NCBI RefSeq assembly: GCF_009727055.1
Contig: NC_052359.1
Span: forward strand, 14,452,515-14,516,514
Origin: Benincasa hispida
Taxonomy: Eukaryota; Streptophyta; Magnoliopsida; Cucurbitales; Cucurbitaceae
Length of the DNA stretch: 64,000 nt
Reading direction: 5' to 3'
The notes below the pieces were generated by a model that saw only the letters and a list, made by a program, of their open reading frames with translations, ran no database searches and was not told where the DNA came from. Shown here in pieces: positions 34,909-46,141 of this stretch. Positions within the stretch are counted from its first letter, which is position 1. Every line of letters starts with the position of its first letter. The position numbers and the translations under genes are program-made.

Positions 34909-36145
34909 ATTGACGTGTTCATGTCCGAATAGGTATTCTTGTATTATTCCATTATCTGTACTTCGTCTCTGGAAATGATTTCTTTTATTTCCTGTTTTGC
35001 ACAGTAAACTAAATTGAAGTGTTTCTCTAGTCCACTGATATATAGCATTGACTTTTGAGGTTTTAGAATTAGTAAATCTTTAATACACCGGTAATACTTC
35101 TCAATCTCGTGTCTCACATATGCATTTTTCAGTTCGGTGACATTCCACATTGGACAGCTGCACTTCCAGAAGGTATTTGGGAAAGTCGTTTCAGCAGGAA
35201 AGTCGTTTTGGCAGAAAGGTACTCAAATACATGCAATTATTGTTTGGTTCTCTTGTTGATGTCTCTCGCTCCTTGTGTGGTAGTTCATGAATGATTAGAG
35301 GAAAGGTGTTAGATCCCAAGTTTAAGTACACCGAATGAAATACCAAGATAAAGCTACATTGGAATATCAAGTGAAAATTATAATATCAATAGCTGTTTGA
35401 GAAGGTTGTCTCTCCCACAATTCACCTGCTATGGATTGATTCACCAAAATACGACCTCTTCTGACAAAACCTAACTCTCCATTTATAACCAAGTCACCCA
35501 CATGTACCACTATTTTTTTTTCTTATGAGAACATACACTATGCCAAATGCTTTTAGTAATGTCTTATTTTATTCCTAATATATACCCTAATATTACTCTC
35601 ACTAGGGTACTAAATATATCTCGGTGCATATACCTCAAAACTAAATGTTGTAGAGTAGCTAGCCTGCTTATGTGACAGCGACTAGTTTGATATTTTTTTA
35701 GTATAATAAAAGTGGGGAATTCGAACCACAAATCTCTTGGGCACATACTATATTTCAGTTACTATTTTGATGATTAATAATTGTTTGAGGGTAGGATTTG
35801 ATCTTATAATTGAATTACAGTGTTGGAAATTCTAGTTTTGTACTTGAGAATTGTGAAGGAAAAGGATATTGGAAGTTCGTTCGCACCTAATCATTACCCT
35901 TAACCAATTTGAGGGAAAAAAATGAACAAAACAAAAAGTTGCAAAAATTTTAATATATTTAATAACGTGAGCTATGACTGTATTGTCTTATATAACTTTC
36001 TTTTTGTGTGACATTTTCAGCTTTCAGGTTGAAACCTAATTTGCTATGAGTGAATCTATGATGGAGACTGGGAATAATTACTTAATCTTGTAAAATTTTA
36101 ACTGATTTCAGGGACCTTTCTCCAAGATCTGCCAGTGCTATCTAA
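34909..36145 (+). other. Presumed spliced 3' region of the helicase gene
   Basis: Downstream of the TAA stop there are plausible splice signals: donor 'gaatag|gtattc' at 34933; exon 35133-35218 (acceptor 'tttttcag', donor 'agaaag|gtactc'); exon from 36112 (acceptor 'gatttcag'). Joined, the two exons stay open for about 39 codons (starting FGDIPHWTAALPEGIW) in the frame of the helicase, ending with a TAA at 36143-36145. This may be a spliced 3' UTR, a relic of a longer C-terminus, or chance. Confidence 0.35.
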
Positions 36146-36985
36146 TGAGAGTTGTATGATTGAAATTTTGAAGCAGAATACAAATATTGAAACAATTAGT
36201 GGTGGGAATGGGATCTTAGTGCACATTCAAATTCCTATTCCCACCACGTTCTATATCTTTCAAAATCAGAATTGAAATGAGGGTTGGAATCGGAGTCCCA
36301 ATAGGAGATTGGTTTGGAGAATTCCTGTGCCCCATGAGTCCATGGTGAAAGAAGTTTCTCATTTTGTGTAATTATATTAATTTTGATAATTATAGGCTAT
36401 CAAATTGCCATGTCTTTATTCTTAAGTTAATGACAAAATGCCATTTGGTATCAGCCACAAGCTGACGTGTGTTTCAAGTTAATCTCGAATAGTGTCATAT
36501 GTTTTCAATATGATAAGTTGACTTACGATGATTTGGTTGAGCAAGTCTAGTTTGGGTGGATTGGGTCATATAATAATTGGGTGTAAGATCACAGAAGTCT
36601 AAAAGTTCATTAAATGACAATTTTACTCAAAAGCTCGACCTCACAGTTTCAGATTCAAAACCATCCAAGTCCAAAAAAGTAAGGTCTAAGATCAAGCTCA
36701 AGGGGTTAGGCCCAAAGCAAGTCTTTGAAGATGAAACGAAGATGAAAGACGCTTCGAAGATCAGACAATTTCAAAACATAAGGACTTTAACCTCTAGAAC
36801 AAACGCTTCGACTCTTGAGTGAAGTTCATTAGAGGATATAGATTTTGGAGTGTTTGGGCTCTAATTTGGAGTAGGTTGAGGGATTATAATAGCGTACAAA
36901 ATAATGGGGAGTAAGAGTTTTTTAATATTTGTTTTGTAACAGTAAAGTTATTTACAATTTAATAGTTAAAATGACCAACTCTCTC
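36146..36985. other. Intergenic, no gene recognised
   Basis: AT-rich sequence downstream of the helicase gene. An 81-codon Lys/Ser-rich open frame (36577-36822) has no recognisable family and no splice context. I would not call it a gene. Confidence 0.4.
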
Positions 36986-37432
36986 TTCTTCGGATGATAA
37001 TGAACTTTCTCCTCCAGCGATAATTTCAATGATCACTTTGATGGTCAACTCTAGAAAAGGCCACCTCCAATGCTCAATTTTGGTGGCAACTACCTTTGAT
37101 GAATAGCTTTGACAAGTACCTTCAGCGGCCAACTTTGATGATTATCTCCGATAACCACTTATGCAATCAACTTTTGGAATCACTTTGATGACCACTTCGA
37201 ACGATCACTCTATGCGGCCAATTCCAACAAAGACTACCTATGATGTGCAATTTGGGCAATGATTACCTTTAGCTGCCAACTGTGATGATCACTTTCAACA
37301 ATCACATATGCGTTCAAATCTTGTGGCCAATTCTAATGAGATCACCTCCGACTCCAAGCTTCGGCAACAACCACCTCCAATGACTCTCTTTGGTGGCCAA
37401 CTTCGAAGATCACCTCTGGTGACTAATTCAGT
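36986..37432. repeat. Degenerate 'CCAACTTT...GATGATCACC' minisatellite, copy 2
   Basis: Repeated units of about 20-30 bases mix 'ggccaact', 'tgatgatcac' and 'acctcc(a/g)atg'. It is the same repeat type as 20860-21230 and, inverted, 51280-51445. Confidence 0.7.
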
Positions 37433-38090
37433 GTTTAATCGTAATTTTTTTATAGTAATTTTACATTAATAGAAACGTTGAGAATAGCAGATCTAACAAA
37501 CATGTATATAAAAATACTTTGGGACAAACTCAGGTAATATTCTGATACGTAGGGATCAAATGGAAACTAGAGTTAATCGATGTATACTCAATGCAACACC
37601 ACATCAATGCGAGTACTTTCACGCAAGTCAGCTCTAGCGATGTGTTCGAATCAAAAGAATGGCCTAAGGAATATCAAGTTCAATGTATGCAAGTTTTACT
37701 CGAATTAAATCGAATGTTCACTTCTTATTTGGACGCATATATTATTAAGTAAATCCTAAAAAAACTAAGACTAAGATTTAAAAAAATATATAATTAAGTA
37801 ATAAGGTGACCAATTTATGTTGAAAGGGAGATAGAGAAATTAAAAAATAAAAATAATAAAAATAAAGGACCCAATCGTTTGGAAAGTTAAATGAAGAGCA
37901 CGTGGATAATAAGATTAAAAAAGTTGGCATACCAAAGTGAAGCTTCCAGATCCCGCGTCCTAATAATTTAATAATGAATATTGTATAATGTGTCACCAAA
38001 AAGAAACTGACACTTGACAAAGCTTTAGGCTACAATTTCTAGAATGTTTTCAGAAAAGTTAAATAAATAAATAAATAAATAAAGCTCTAA
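37433..38090. other. Intergenic, no gene recognised
   Basis: AT-rich sequence without a convincing frame, ending in an (aaat)n microsatellite at about 38058-38085. Confidence 0.5.
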
Positions 38091-38093
38091 TTA

Positions 38094-38402
38094 GATTCTG
38101 TTTGTGACTATTTGATTTGTTTATTTATTTATTTTTAGTTAATTAAATCTATAGACACTATTTTTACCTTCAAATTTCTCCTTTTATTATATCTATTTTT
38201 TATCAATAGTTTAAAAAACCAAGTTAAATTTTGAAAACTACAAAAAAATAGTTTTTAAGAACTTGTTTTTGTTTTTAAAATTTGGCTAAGAATTAACTAT
38301 TGTACTTAAGAAGAATGCAAATCATTGTAAAAAGGAGGAGGAAATAGACTTAATTTTCGAAAATAAAAAACAAAAAAAACGACATGGTTATCAAACGAGA
38401 CC
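38094..38402. mobile_element. Tourist/Harbinger-like MITE, copy 1, TTA duplication
   Basis: A 309-bp element. The left end is 'gattctgtttgtgactat'; the right end is '...catggttatcaaacgagacc', whose reverse complement is 'ggtctcgtttgataaccatg'. It is flanked by TTA at 38091-38093 and 38403-38405. The interior is collinear with 53707-54001 ('attaaatctatagacactat', 'tttaaaaaaccaa', 'ttggctaagaatt'). Confidence 0.8.
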
Positions 38403-38849
38403 TTAATGATTTATTCCGGTAAGAATATTACCCCATGTCCATTGAGGAATATATACAATATATTATTACTCCATAAAGTATTTTCAAAAAGAGGTTTTCC
38501 AAATGTTAAAAAAAGGTTTTTTGCTAGTTTTTTTTAGACAAAGACAAGCAACCACACAACACTACGATTAACTCTTCCAAAATTCCTAAACATGCAAGAG
38601 AGGGAAAATACTATCTCGAAAATCATATTTTTCAGAACAAAGAATAACTTTGAGAATGTTCTCAACGGGAATCCCGATTTCATCTAAAGAAAACTCATCC
38701 CTAGAGAAGTTTAATTTCCAGCACATAAATTATCCATTTCAATGATTGGGTTATTACTAGCCCAATCTCATACAATCGTACATAAATATTTCAAAATATG
38801 CTTCATCTTCCAACAGATTGACACTCTACCCTTCTAGGATGAATTTACA

Positions 38850-39619
38850 ATCACTGACAAACGTCTCACCACCCTCATGATCACGTACTATATTCAACCT
38901 GTTGAATCAAATGTCACGAATTTTGTTGTGCCGTGCAAGAACCACTGCCCTGAAAGAAAATACAGCACGACCTCGGTATTAACTGCTTAAGCCGGTTTCT
39001 CCCCAAGGTTAACGCAACCTCCAAATTCAGACGTGCACTCGTCGGAAAAAGGACTAGAATTGGAGAGAAGATTGCTCAGAACAATAGAAACGAAGTGGAG
39101 AAGGAAAAATAAATTTGTTGTGTGTCCTCTTCAAAAATCTGAACAAGATTATATAGAGGAGGAGGGAAGGACACCAACGGATGGAATAGAACGGGTGGAA
39201 ACGGAAAGGTCCATTAACAGACGAAAACCAACGATCAAAACCTCCAAGGTCTGATTACGGATAAAATCCTCAACGGTCAGTTAACGAACATAAATCAATA
39301 GACCAATAACGAATAGAATTCCAATGCTCAAAAGTCAACATTAAACAAAAATAAAAGGATAAGTAATAAAAATTTAATTATTTTTTGTGCAAGCACGATT
39401 ACCCGAACCCGAATCTAAACTCACTCGTCCGACCAGACGAATGGCATTGGCGTGCATGTATAGTGAAAGGGTTATACTTCCACTCACTTTGGATTTTCAT
39501 TTAGAATGCCTTGGTATTTATATCCTCTAGGCAATTCTACAACTATCCATGTGGGACAAAACTTCGCACTCTCCTTTACTTTTCCTATCAGCCCTAAGCC
39601 CAAAAAGTCATTTCCAACA
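38850..39619 (-). mobile_element. LTR of a Tork-like copia element, minus orientation
   Basis: The 5' terminus on the minus strand (TGTTGGAAATGACTTTTTGG) is at 39619, immediately preceded on that strand by a purine-rich tract (39621-39634, reverse complement of 'tcccccacaaatga'). On the minus strand there is a TATA-like 'ctatataatc' near 39150. The 3' limit is uncertain, within about 38.5-38.95 kb. It is the 3' LTR of the pol fragments at 40330-47790. Confidence 0.65.
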
Positions 39620-39635
39620 ATCCCCCACAAATGAC

Positions 39636-40330
39636 TGTTACAGAAAAGTTAACAAGCAAAGAATATAAAAGATTAAATGAAAAATAAAAAAAAAAGTGTT
39701 TTGGGCAAATAAATGAGATCAGACTTAAACATCAATATCTAACGATTTGAATTGATGCATAGTGAAGTAGGGTAACAACCTTGTTAGAGAGAGTGAGTTA
39801 CCTCTTGAACTTTCAATAACACTGGTTGAGACCCCTACAACACGCCTTACTCCTAGTCCTTCTCTCGATTCTGCGATATAAAGTGTGCTTATTATGGTCA
39901 CATACATAAACCTCGGGTCACTGTGAAAGCTCTAGAAAGAGACCTTTAAACTCTTTCATAGAAGGTGGCCACACCTTCATAATCACGTTAATTGCTTCAT
40001 CAAGTCTATCGCAATAGACCACTCAAATTGAGTTATGAAGAATTCTCCTCTAGTCCATACTAGGACCTTCTTTATCAAGTATGTCAAAGAAAAACCACTA
40101 AAAAATGAGCTATGAAGATTTTAAACTTAACCATCCAATCCATACCAGGACCACCCAAAAGAAGGGCTGTGGAATTTAAAAGGTTTTAGTTTTTTCCATC
40201 AAGTTCGTATTGGGACCACCCAAATGAAGGGCTATGGACCATAAAGTCTATCGCAATAGACTCCCAGATAAAGGGCTATAGAATCCGATAAGGGTTTAAG
40301 TCCCATGTTTATTGATGATTCTAATTTTTT
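39636..40330 (-). mobile_element. 3' untranslated part of the Tork-like copia element
   Basis: Non-coding stretch between RNase H and LTR. It contains repeated modules of the type 'ggaccacccaaatgaagggc' (40140-40235) and 'ctatcgcaatagac' (three times at about 40007-40262). On the minus strand an A-run (T-run at about 40324-40340) precedes it. Confidence 0.55.
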
Positions 40331-40339
40331 TTTTTTTTT

Positions 40340-41971
40340 TGTTAAGCCTTTGGTCAAAGGTCAGCCAAATTTTGCTCAGACCTCACAAAATCCAAGGAAA
40401 TAATTCCTCCCTTTTAACAATTGTTTCACAGCTCCATGTCTAAGACGTATATGTCTTATTTTGCCATTATATACATTATTCTTGGCAATACCTGTGGTAG
40501 CCTGTGAGCACAGTGCACAGATACTGGTACTGATGCCCCCCCACAATGGTACATCCCCTAGCAGGCTTCTAAGTCATTTAGCCTCCTGTCCTGCTAGTTC
40601 TAAAGCAATAAATTATGATTCCATAGTGGATCTAGCTATGCAAGTCTGTTTAGCAGACTTCCATGATATTGCTCTTCCTCCGAGTAAAAACACATAACCA
40701 GTTGTAGAATTAACTTCATCAATATCAGATACCCAGTAAGCATCACAATAACCTTCTAAAACATCAGAGAATTTGTTAAAATGTAAACAATAGTTCACGG
40801 TTCCCTTAAGATATCTTAACAGACGACGAACAACACTCTAATGATCTTTATCAGAATTATATGTATATCTACTCAATCTACTAACAACATATGCAATATC
40901 AGGTCTAGTATAGTTCATTAAAAACATAATGTTACCTATAATCTTTGCATATTCAGATTGAGATATATTATCGCCTTTATTTTTCTTAAGAAATATACTA
41001 GCATCATAAGGTATTCTTGTAGGAGGATCATCAAAACAATCAAACTTCTTTAGTAATTTTTCAATGTAGTGCGATTGGCACAAAGAAAAACCATTTGCAG
41101 TTTTTCTTATCTTAACACCAAGTCTTATGTCAGCTTCCCCTAAATCTTTCATTTCGAAATGGAAAGATAGTAACAATTTGGTATTACGTATCACCTCTAT
41201 GTTTGTTACAAAAATGAGCATATCATCAACATATAAACATATAGTCACACACTTTGCTCTAAACAACTTTGAATAAACACATGTATCTGAAGAGTTTACC
41301 TTAAACCCATTGTTTATCAAAGTATCATTGAATTTTTCATACAATGGTTTGGGAGCTTGTTTAAGACTATAAAGAGATTTGTTTAGTTTGCATACTTTGT
41401 TTTCCTAACCAACAACTGTAAAGCCTTCAGGTTGTACCATATAAGTTTCTTCTTCCAAATCACCATTGAGGAATGCAATTTTTACATTCATTTGGGAATT
41501 AGAAGTCTATAGATAGTAGCCAACGCAATCAAGGCCCTAATAGTAGCTATTTATGTTACAGGGGAATACGTGTCAAAGTAATCAACACCTAGTTTTTGTG
41601 TATACCCTACTATTACTAATCTAACCTTGTATCTTTCAATTGAACTATCTGGCCTCATTTTCCTTTTGAAAATCCACTTACACTTGATAGATCTACTTCC
41701 TTTCGGAAGATCTACTAAGTTTCAAGTTTGGTTCATGATTAGAGAATCCAATTCACTCTTAATAACTTCCCTCCAAAAGCTAAAGTCTACAGAACTTAAG
41801 GCTTCTTGGTAAGATTTAGGATCCTCATCTATAAAGTACATGCATGCAAATTGATAGTCAATATCATTTGACCTCTCAACTAAAAAAGTAGTTAAAAAAT
41901 CAGGACCAAAATTTTTCTCAATTCTCTATCTCTTACTTCTTCTTGGTTCTATAACAGGCATTCTATTCGTG
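40340..41971 (-). pseudogene. Tork-like copia reverse transcriptase and RNase H (3' half of pol)
   Basis: On the minus strand from 41971: a decayed reverse transcriptase start ([37 protein letters not shown]), then an intact 168-codon frame 41344-40838 with LYVDDML (catalytic YVDD), FEMKDLGEADIRLGVKI and TRPDIAYVVSRLSRYT. RNase H at 40800-40430 shows [20 protein letters not shown] and [17 protein letters not shown]. Several in-frame stops and shifts. The lineage differs from element 1 and is TNT1-94/Tork-like by style. It is continued, after an inserted LTR, by 46142-47790. Confidence 0.88.
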
Positions 41972-42180
41972 TTGCTTGAAGTAACTCTTATCAAAGAGAA
42001 CCCATGAGCGGAAGCAAGATCGTTCCAAATTCATTGTGATAGAATTACAAGCATTCACAAACATACAAACTAGTTACGCATTTCAAAACAAATTACGACA
42101 TGCTTTCATAAATAAATACAAAGGGAACGAGAGACATACCTTTGAAAAACGTTTCTTCTAACTTTCTCTCGCTCTCGTGG

Positions 42181-43926
42181 AGTCTTGGGCTCAAAAACTT
42201 GATGCGTTATTTTATGATGTGGAATTATGGATGAATTGCGATGATGAAAATGCGTTGAACACTCAAGTTTTCTCAGTGGAATCCAAGTGTAAACCCCACT
42301 GAGTTCCTGGTAAGTCCAGGGTCGAACTCAGGGACTTGGGAAAACAGGTTGCGATGGTAATTTTTAGAAAATTTTGCGATAACTGGTAACGGTTTATTTG
42401 TTGATTGCGTTAATGAAAAATAAACAAATGCGGCGGATTTGAGAAAAGTCTGATTGTGTGATAGATGCACTGAATATGCGAATGAATGGGTTGAGAAGGT
42501 CTTTAGCTAGCGTTACTTGGGAATGCGTCAGACTATGCGATCATGCTACAAATATGCACAACAAGTCATTTTCCAATGCAAATGCGATGCTCCTAATTCT
42601 AGGACGCATGTGTTGAATGCAAAAGTGTCCATAGAGCTTATTCTTAAGTCTCTACTCTTTTCCTATGTGATGATGCAAGATGCACAAGGGCAAGGTGACC
42701 GCACACAATCATATCCTATCTTTAGGATGCATGCGATGCGCTAATAGCAAACATTGCTTATTCCTAAGCTCCCATCTCTTGATTATGCGTTCTAATCTGA
42801 CTCTCCCGAGCCTAGATTCTGATCTGACCTTCCCAAGCCTAGATCTTGTCCTTAGACTACCCTCCTGAGTATCTCTAATGGACGAATGAAGCATACATAA
42901 TACAAGATAATCACATAGAACGAAGTTCCTCAGTTAAGCTAGCTAAGTGCTTCTCAATTCATTCAACAGATTTAGCTACTCATGCATAAATAACAGAGAG
43001 TGAACAAATATAAAGAAGTAAATGCCATTTCTATAAATGAATTGAATATAAAACAACAATGGAAGATAAAGGTAGAGAGCCTGGTAGCAATCCTTTGAGT
43101 GAACAGATATAAAGAAGTAAATGCCATTTCTATAAATGAATTGAATACAAAACAACAATAGAAGATAAAGGTAGAGAGCCTGGTAGCAATCCTTTGCTAA
43201 TCAAGGCTTTTACATTGGCAATCTCTATTCGGTTCAAAAGATATTCCTGCTTTCGCAGGAGTCGGCCCTCTTTCTCTCGCGTCCGCCTTAAAATAAAAAA
43301 AAAAATCTAAGAACAAGGCTAAACTATGAATAGAACTTGTGAGCTCGGAACTTTCGAATTGGTGAACTTGTTAACTAGTGGAACCCTTTTTTTGAAGGAT
43401 GCCTCTGGTATTTATAGAGCTTCGGGGTGAAGACGGCTTCTCTCTATGATTGCACATATGGGATGACTTTAATTCCCTAACTGATGCACTGAATATTTTT
43501 CACTGAAAAGCTGAATGTACTTGTTATCGTTAGCGGCTGTCAGCTTAATTCAGATTCAACCGTCATCAGCTTTCTGTCCCATTGTGATTAATTATGCCTT
43601 TCACTCAGATGCGCCCACCAAGTTGCGCCGACTCTATGCGGCAATCCTTCTTGAGCAGATGTTTGCGAACATAAATCACCGCAAAGCCTTGCGATAATGT
43701 TGCGCTCGACCAATGATTTCCTGTGATCGCTTTTTCCGCCTTGCATCAATGCATATTCTGCATAAGAATACAAAACTCAACTGTTTCTATGCAATGAACG
43801 CATGCGACCGCAATGTTGTAAACTTAATGCTTTTGGACGCAATTTAACATATTTTATCAGCGTAAACGAGCATTGTTTAAGAACTTAGCACTATGATAAC
43901 GTGCATTTCTGCCCGTTATCAACCAG
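42181..43926. repeat. Large unclassified repeat B, copy 2, nested in the solo LTR
   Basis: It interrupts the LTR between 'ctctcgctctcgtgga' and 'accagtacctctcgctgtc', which are nearly adjacent in the uninterrupted copy at 63300-63330. Internally it resembles 1-1375. Near its left end is 'ggtcgaactcagggactt', a phrase also seen in variant form at 51890-51910. It ends with a hairpin: TGATAACG, a 12-base loop, CGTTATCA at 43894-43921. No coding frame. Confidence 0.65.
42998..43195. repeat. 99-bp tandem duplication inside repeat B
   Basis: Units 42998-43096 and 43097-43195 differ at only a few bases ('gaacaaatat' versus 'gaacagatat', 'aatataaaac' versus 'aatacaaaac', 'aatggaag' versus 'aatagaag'). 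It generates mirror-image short open frames. Confidence 0.95.
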
Positions 43927-44165
43927 TACCTCTCGCTGTCACTACGAACACCAACCCAATCGTCTAGTGGATCGTCTAGTCAACCACGAACAAACTTCTA
44001 CATGAACAGGCAACCTTTTGGACATCACCACTCAATGAACTTGGTATTCTCGAAGTGAGAATGCAGGAGGTATGGGCTCTATTGAATTTGGTAGAGGGAA
44101 CAAGGAAACAACGATCACACTATATGACCAAACAAGTGGGAGAAGGATAGTGTCTATCGTATAGA

Positions 44166-44340
44166 CTTTGTGCTTGATCATTTAGTAGGTGTCAACAGGT
44201 ATACGATCGTTTAGGAAAACTAGCTTGATTGTTTACACGATCGTTTAAAGAATCTTGCTAAGGCGCGCGATCATTTAGTAAAAAGCTATACGATCGTTTA
44301 GATAAAAACGCGTGTACACGATCGTTTAGACAAACACTTG
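44166..44340. repeat. Interspersed GATCGTTTAG motif array, copy 2
   Basis: Seven variants (tgatcatttag, cgatcgtttag, tgattgttta, cgatcgtttaa, cgatcatttag, cgatcgtttag, cgatcgtttag) occur at roughly 20-35 base spacing. They are at the same place in the LTR as in 63565-63725. Confidence 0.85.
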
Positions 44341-45073
44341 CAGCTGTTGTGTAGTCTCTCGTGAGCTAAATGATAGGCAATGTACTCAAATGAAGCGATA
44401 CTTACAAAATGAAAACATTTTTCATTTTATCATTCAGTTATGAAAACTGAATAAAACCTCCCAATTTCACGCATAATTAAGGAGAAACCACCAACAATTA
44501 TCTCATAATTGTTTCAATTATAAATAAATATAATAACTAACTTATCATATTATATTTATAACCTATAGTTTTAATATCATATCATATGTAACATTTAAAC
44601 CATAGTCATTTTCTTCTTTACTTGATATTAATCATATTCATATCATTTTCCTCCAATTAATATATCTCATACATCATGTCAGCTATATCATATATAATTG
44701 AACCAGTTTAGTCATATCATATATAATCAAACTCCTTTTTATCAATTTAAACACTTAAACTAACCCAAAAACTGATTCTCAACTTGAATCCATTGAGCTA
44801 CCAAGAGGACTTTATGGACCTGTAGCTTGAAGCTCCAATGGTACGTGAATAACTGACTAAACTCTTTAGTCACGAGATCTACCATCCGTTAACTGTCATG
44901 CACTCCACTAAAGACCGACAACTGCACTCTTCTCACCATAGATATATTTCTATGTCCGTTGAATATAACAAGTCAATAGTACGATAACCCTTCATAGATG
45001 CTCGTAAGTACAGTTGGGCCAATTTACCATCTTGCCCCTGTGGTTACATCTAACTCCTTAAGTACCACTGATC

Positions 45074-45111
45074 CTGTCTCTTATACACATCTAGATGTGT
45101 ATAAGAGACAG
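45074..45111. other. Nextera mate-pair junction adapter (contaminant), copy 1
   Basis: Exact transposon mosaic end CTGTCTCTTATACACATCT at 45074-45092, followed directly by its reverse complement at 45093-45111. By comparison with the LTR at 2030-2085, it replaces about 30 native bases between 'accactgatc' and 'actatg'. It is not plant DNA. Confidence 0.98.
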
Positions 45112-45411
45112 ACTATGAGTGGACACCTCTCGGGCCATGAGAAGATGTGTGGCGCCACATCGTTCAAGCCCCAAAATCAGCTATTAAGGGGGCAATCTAT
45201 CTACTTACCCCTGCTTTGGGGAATGAGTGAAATCCATCTTATGTAGCTAAGTTCCCAACTCCCCAATTAGATGAATCCCCAAAGTGGTAGGTTTGAGTCG
45301 GCAATCTGGCCACTCGCACCCATACAAATCAAAGGACCGCCCTCAATGGCAGGAGTTCCCAACTCACTCAGGATTCAGGTCATGTTACCTATGGTCATCC
45401 TAGTGAAGTGA

Positions 45412-45449
45412 CTGTCTCTTATACACATCTAGATGTGTATAAGAGACAG
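45412..45449. other. Nextera mate-pair junction adapter (contaminant), copy 2
   Basis: The same 38-base palindromic junction adapter, with halves at 45412-45430 and 45431-45449. It interrupts the LTR immediately after 'catcctagtgaagtga'. Confidence 0.98.
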
Positions 45450-45655
45450 CTCTTACTCTCGCTCATCCCTCCCCTCCGTTGAAGTCTGCCACGAATGGAC
45501 CTCGCAGGGACCCCGCTTCCTCGATGGGGAATCCCCGCCCCCGTCCCCACCTTCAAATGCCAGGGACGGGGGTGGGGATGGGGGACAATTTACCCTACAG
45601 GGCCGGGGACGGGGGACGCCCCATGCCCCGCCCCGGCCCCATTGCCAACCCTGCC
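45450..45655. other. GC-rich foreign insert beside the adapter, probable chimera
   Basis: A G/C-run-rich segment ('ccccgcccccgtccccacc', 'ggggatgggggaca') sits between the adapter and the resumption of the LTR. The LTR text 'tatggtcatcctagtgaagt' occurs both before the adapter (45390-45411) and after the insert (45656-45677). This shows that two overlapping pieces were joined around a chimeric read. The insert resembles a GC-rich dispersed repeat and is very unlike its surroundings. Confidence 0.85.
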
Positions 45656-46141
45656 TATGGTCATCCTAGTGAAGTGAAGTCTTTGTCATGAACGGTGTTA
45701 TATAACGAGACTATACACTCGTGGTTCGATCTTATACAAACTCCTTTGTATAGGACACCCCCGCTCGCATGTCTCCACATGAATGATCAGGATTAGAACA
45801 TCTGTAGCACGTCACAACACTTATAACTATATACAAAGTGGGCCGCATCCGTAGTGTCACTAGGATAAGGTTTCCCTCCTATATCAATATACTACAGACC
45901 ATTTTGGTTATCACATAAGGCATGATCCACTTGTATGTCTCCACATACATGCTTAAGTTACAACGACAACCAGGGATCTTAGTTTATTGGTTTGTGGTAA
46001 ATACAAATAAAATATTTCATGTTTCATAGACAACAATGAAGAAAATTTCTCATATTATTACATCACAAGCGTTTGTTTAAAACAGGTGCTTATAAACTAC
46101 AAGTCCCAACGAGAGTTTAGGGCATCAACCCCAACATTGCT

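Larger units (their letters stand above)
41977..46136 (-). mobile_element. Solo LTR, copia type, inserted in the Tork-like element; TTGCT duplications
   Basis: The outer ends are TGAAGTAAC at 41977 and ...accccaaca at 46136, flanked by perfect 5-bp duplications TTGCT at 41972-41976 and 46137-46141. It is minus-oriented. The 4160-bp length is inflated by the repeat at 42181-43926 and by the adapter and foreign sequence at 45074-45111 and 45412-45655. The same LTR family occurs at 1376-2927, 9057-12877 and 63116-64000. No internal coding DNA belongs to it. Confidence 0.92.

Noticed and set aside
36577..36822. 81-codon Lys/Ser-rich open frame downstream of the helicase gene
   Set aside because: No known family, no promoter or splice context, and a composition expected from AT-rich DNA.
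42181..43926. Repeat B as a Helitron
   Set aside because: There is a terminal hairpin, but I see no CTRR end after it and no insertion between A and T; left unclassified.
44998..45246. 82-codon open frame containing VSYTHLDVYKRQ
   Set aside because: The middle of the frame is the Nextera adapter translated; the flanks are LTR sequence. Artefact.
45433..45691. Overlapping Pro/Gly/Arg-rich open frames starting MCIRDS and nearby
   Set aside because: They begin in the adapter and run through the chimeric GC-rich insert; long frames are expected in GC-rich DNA.
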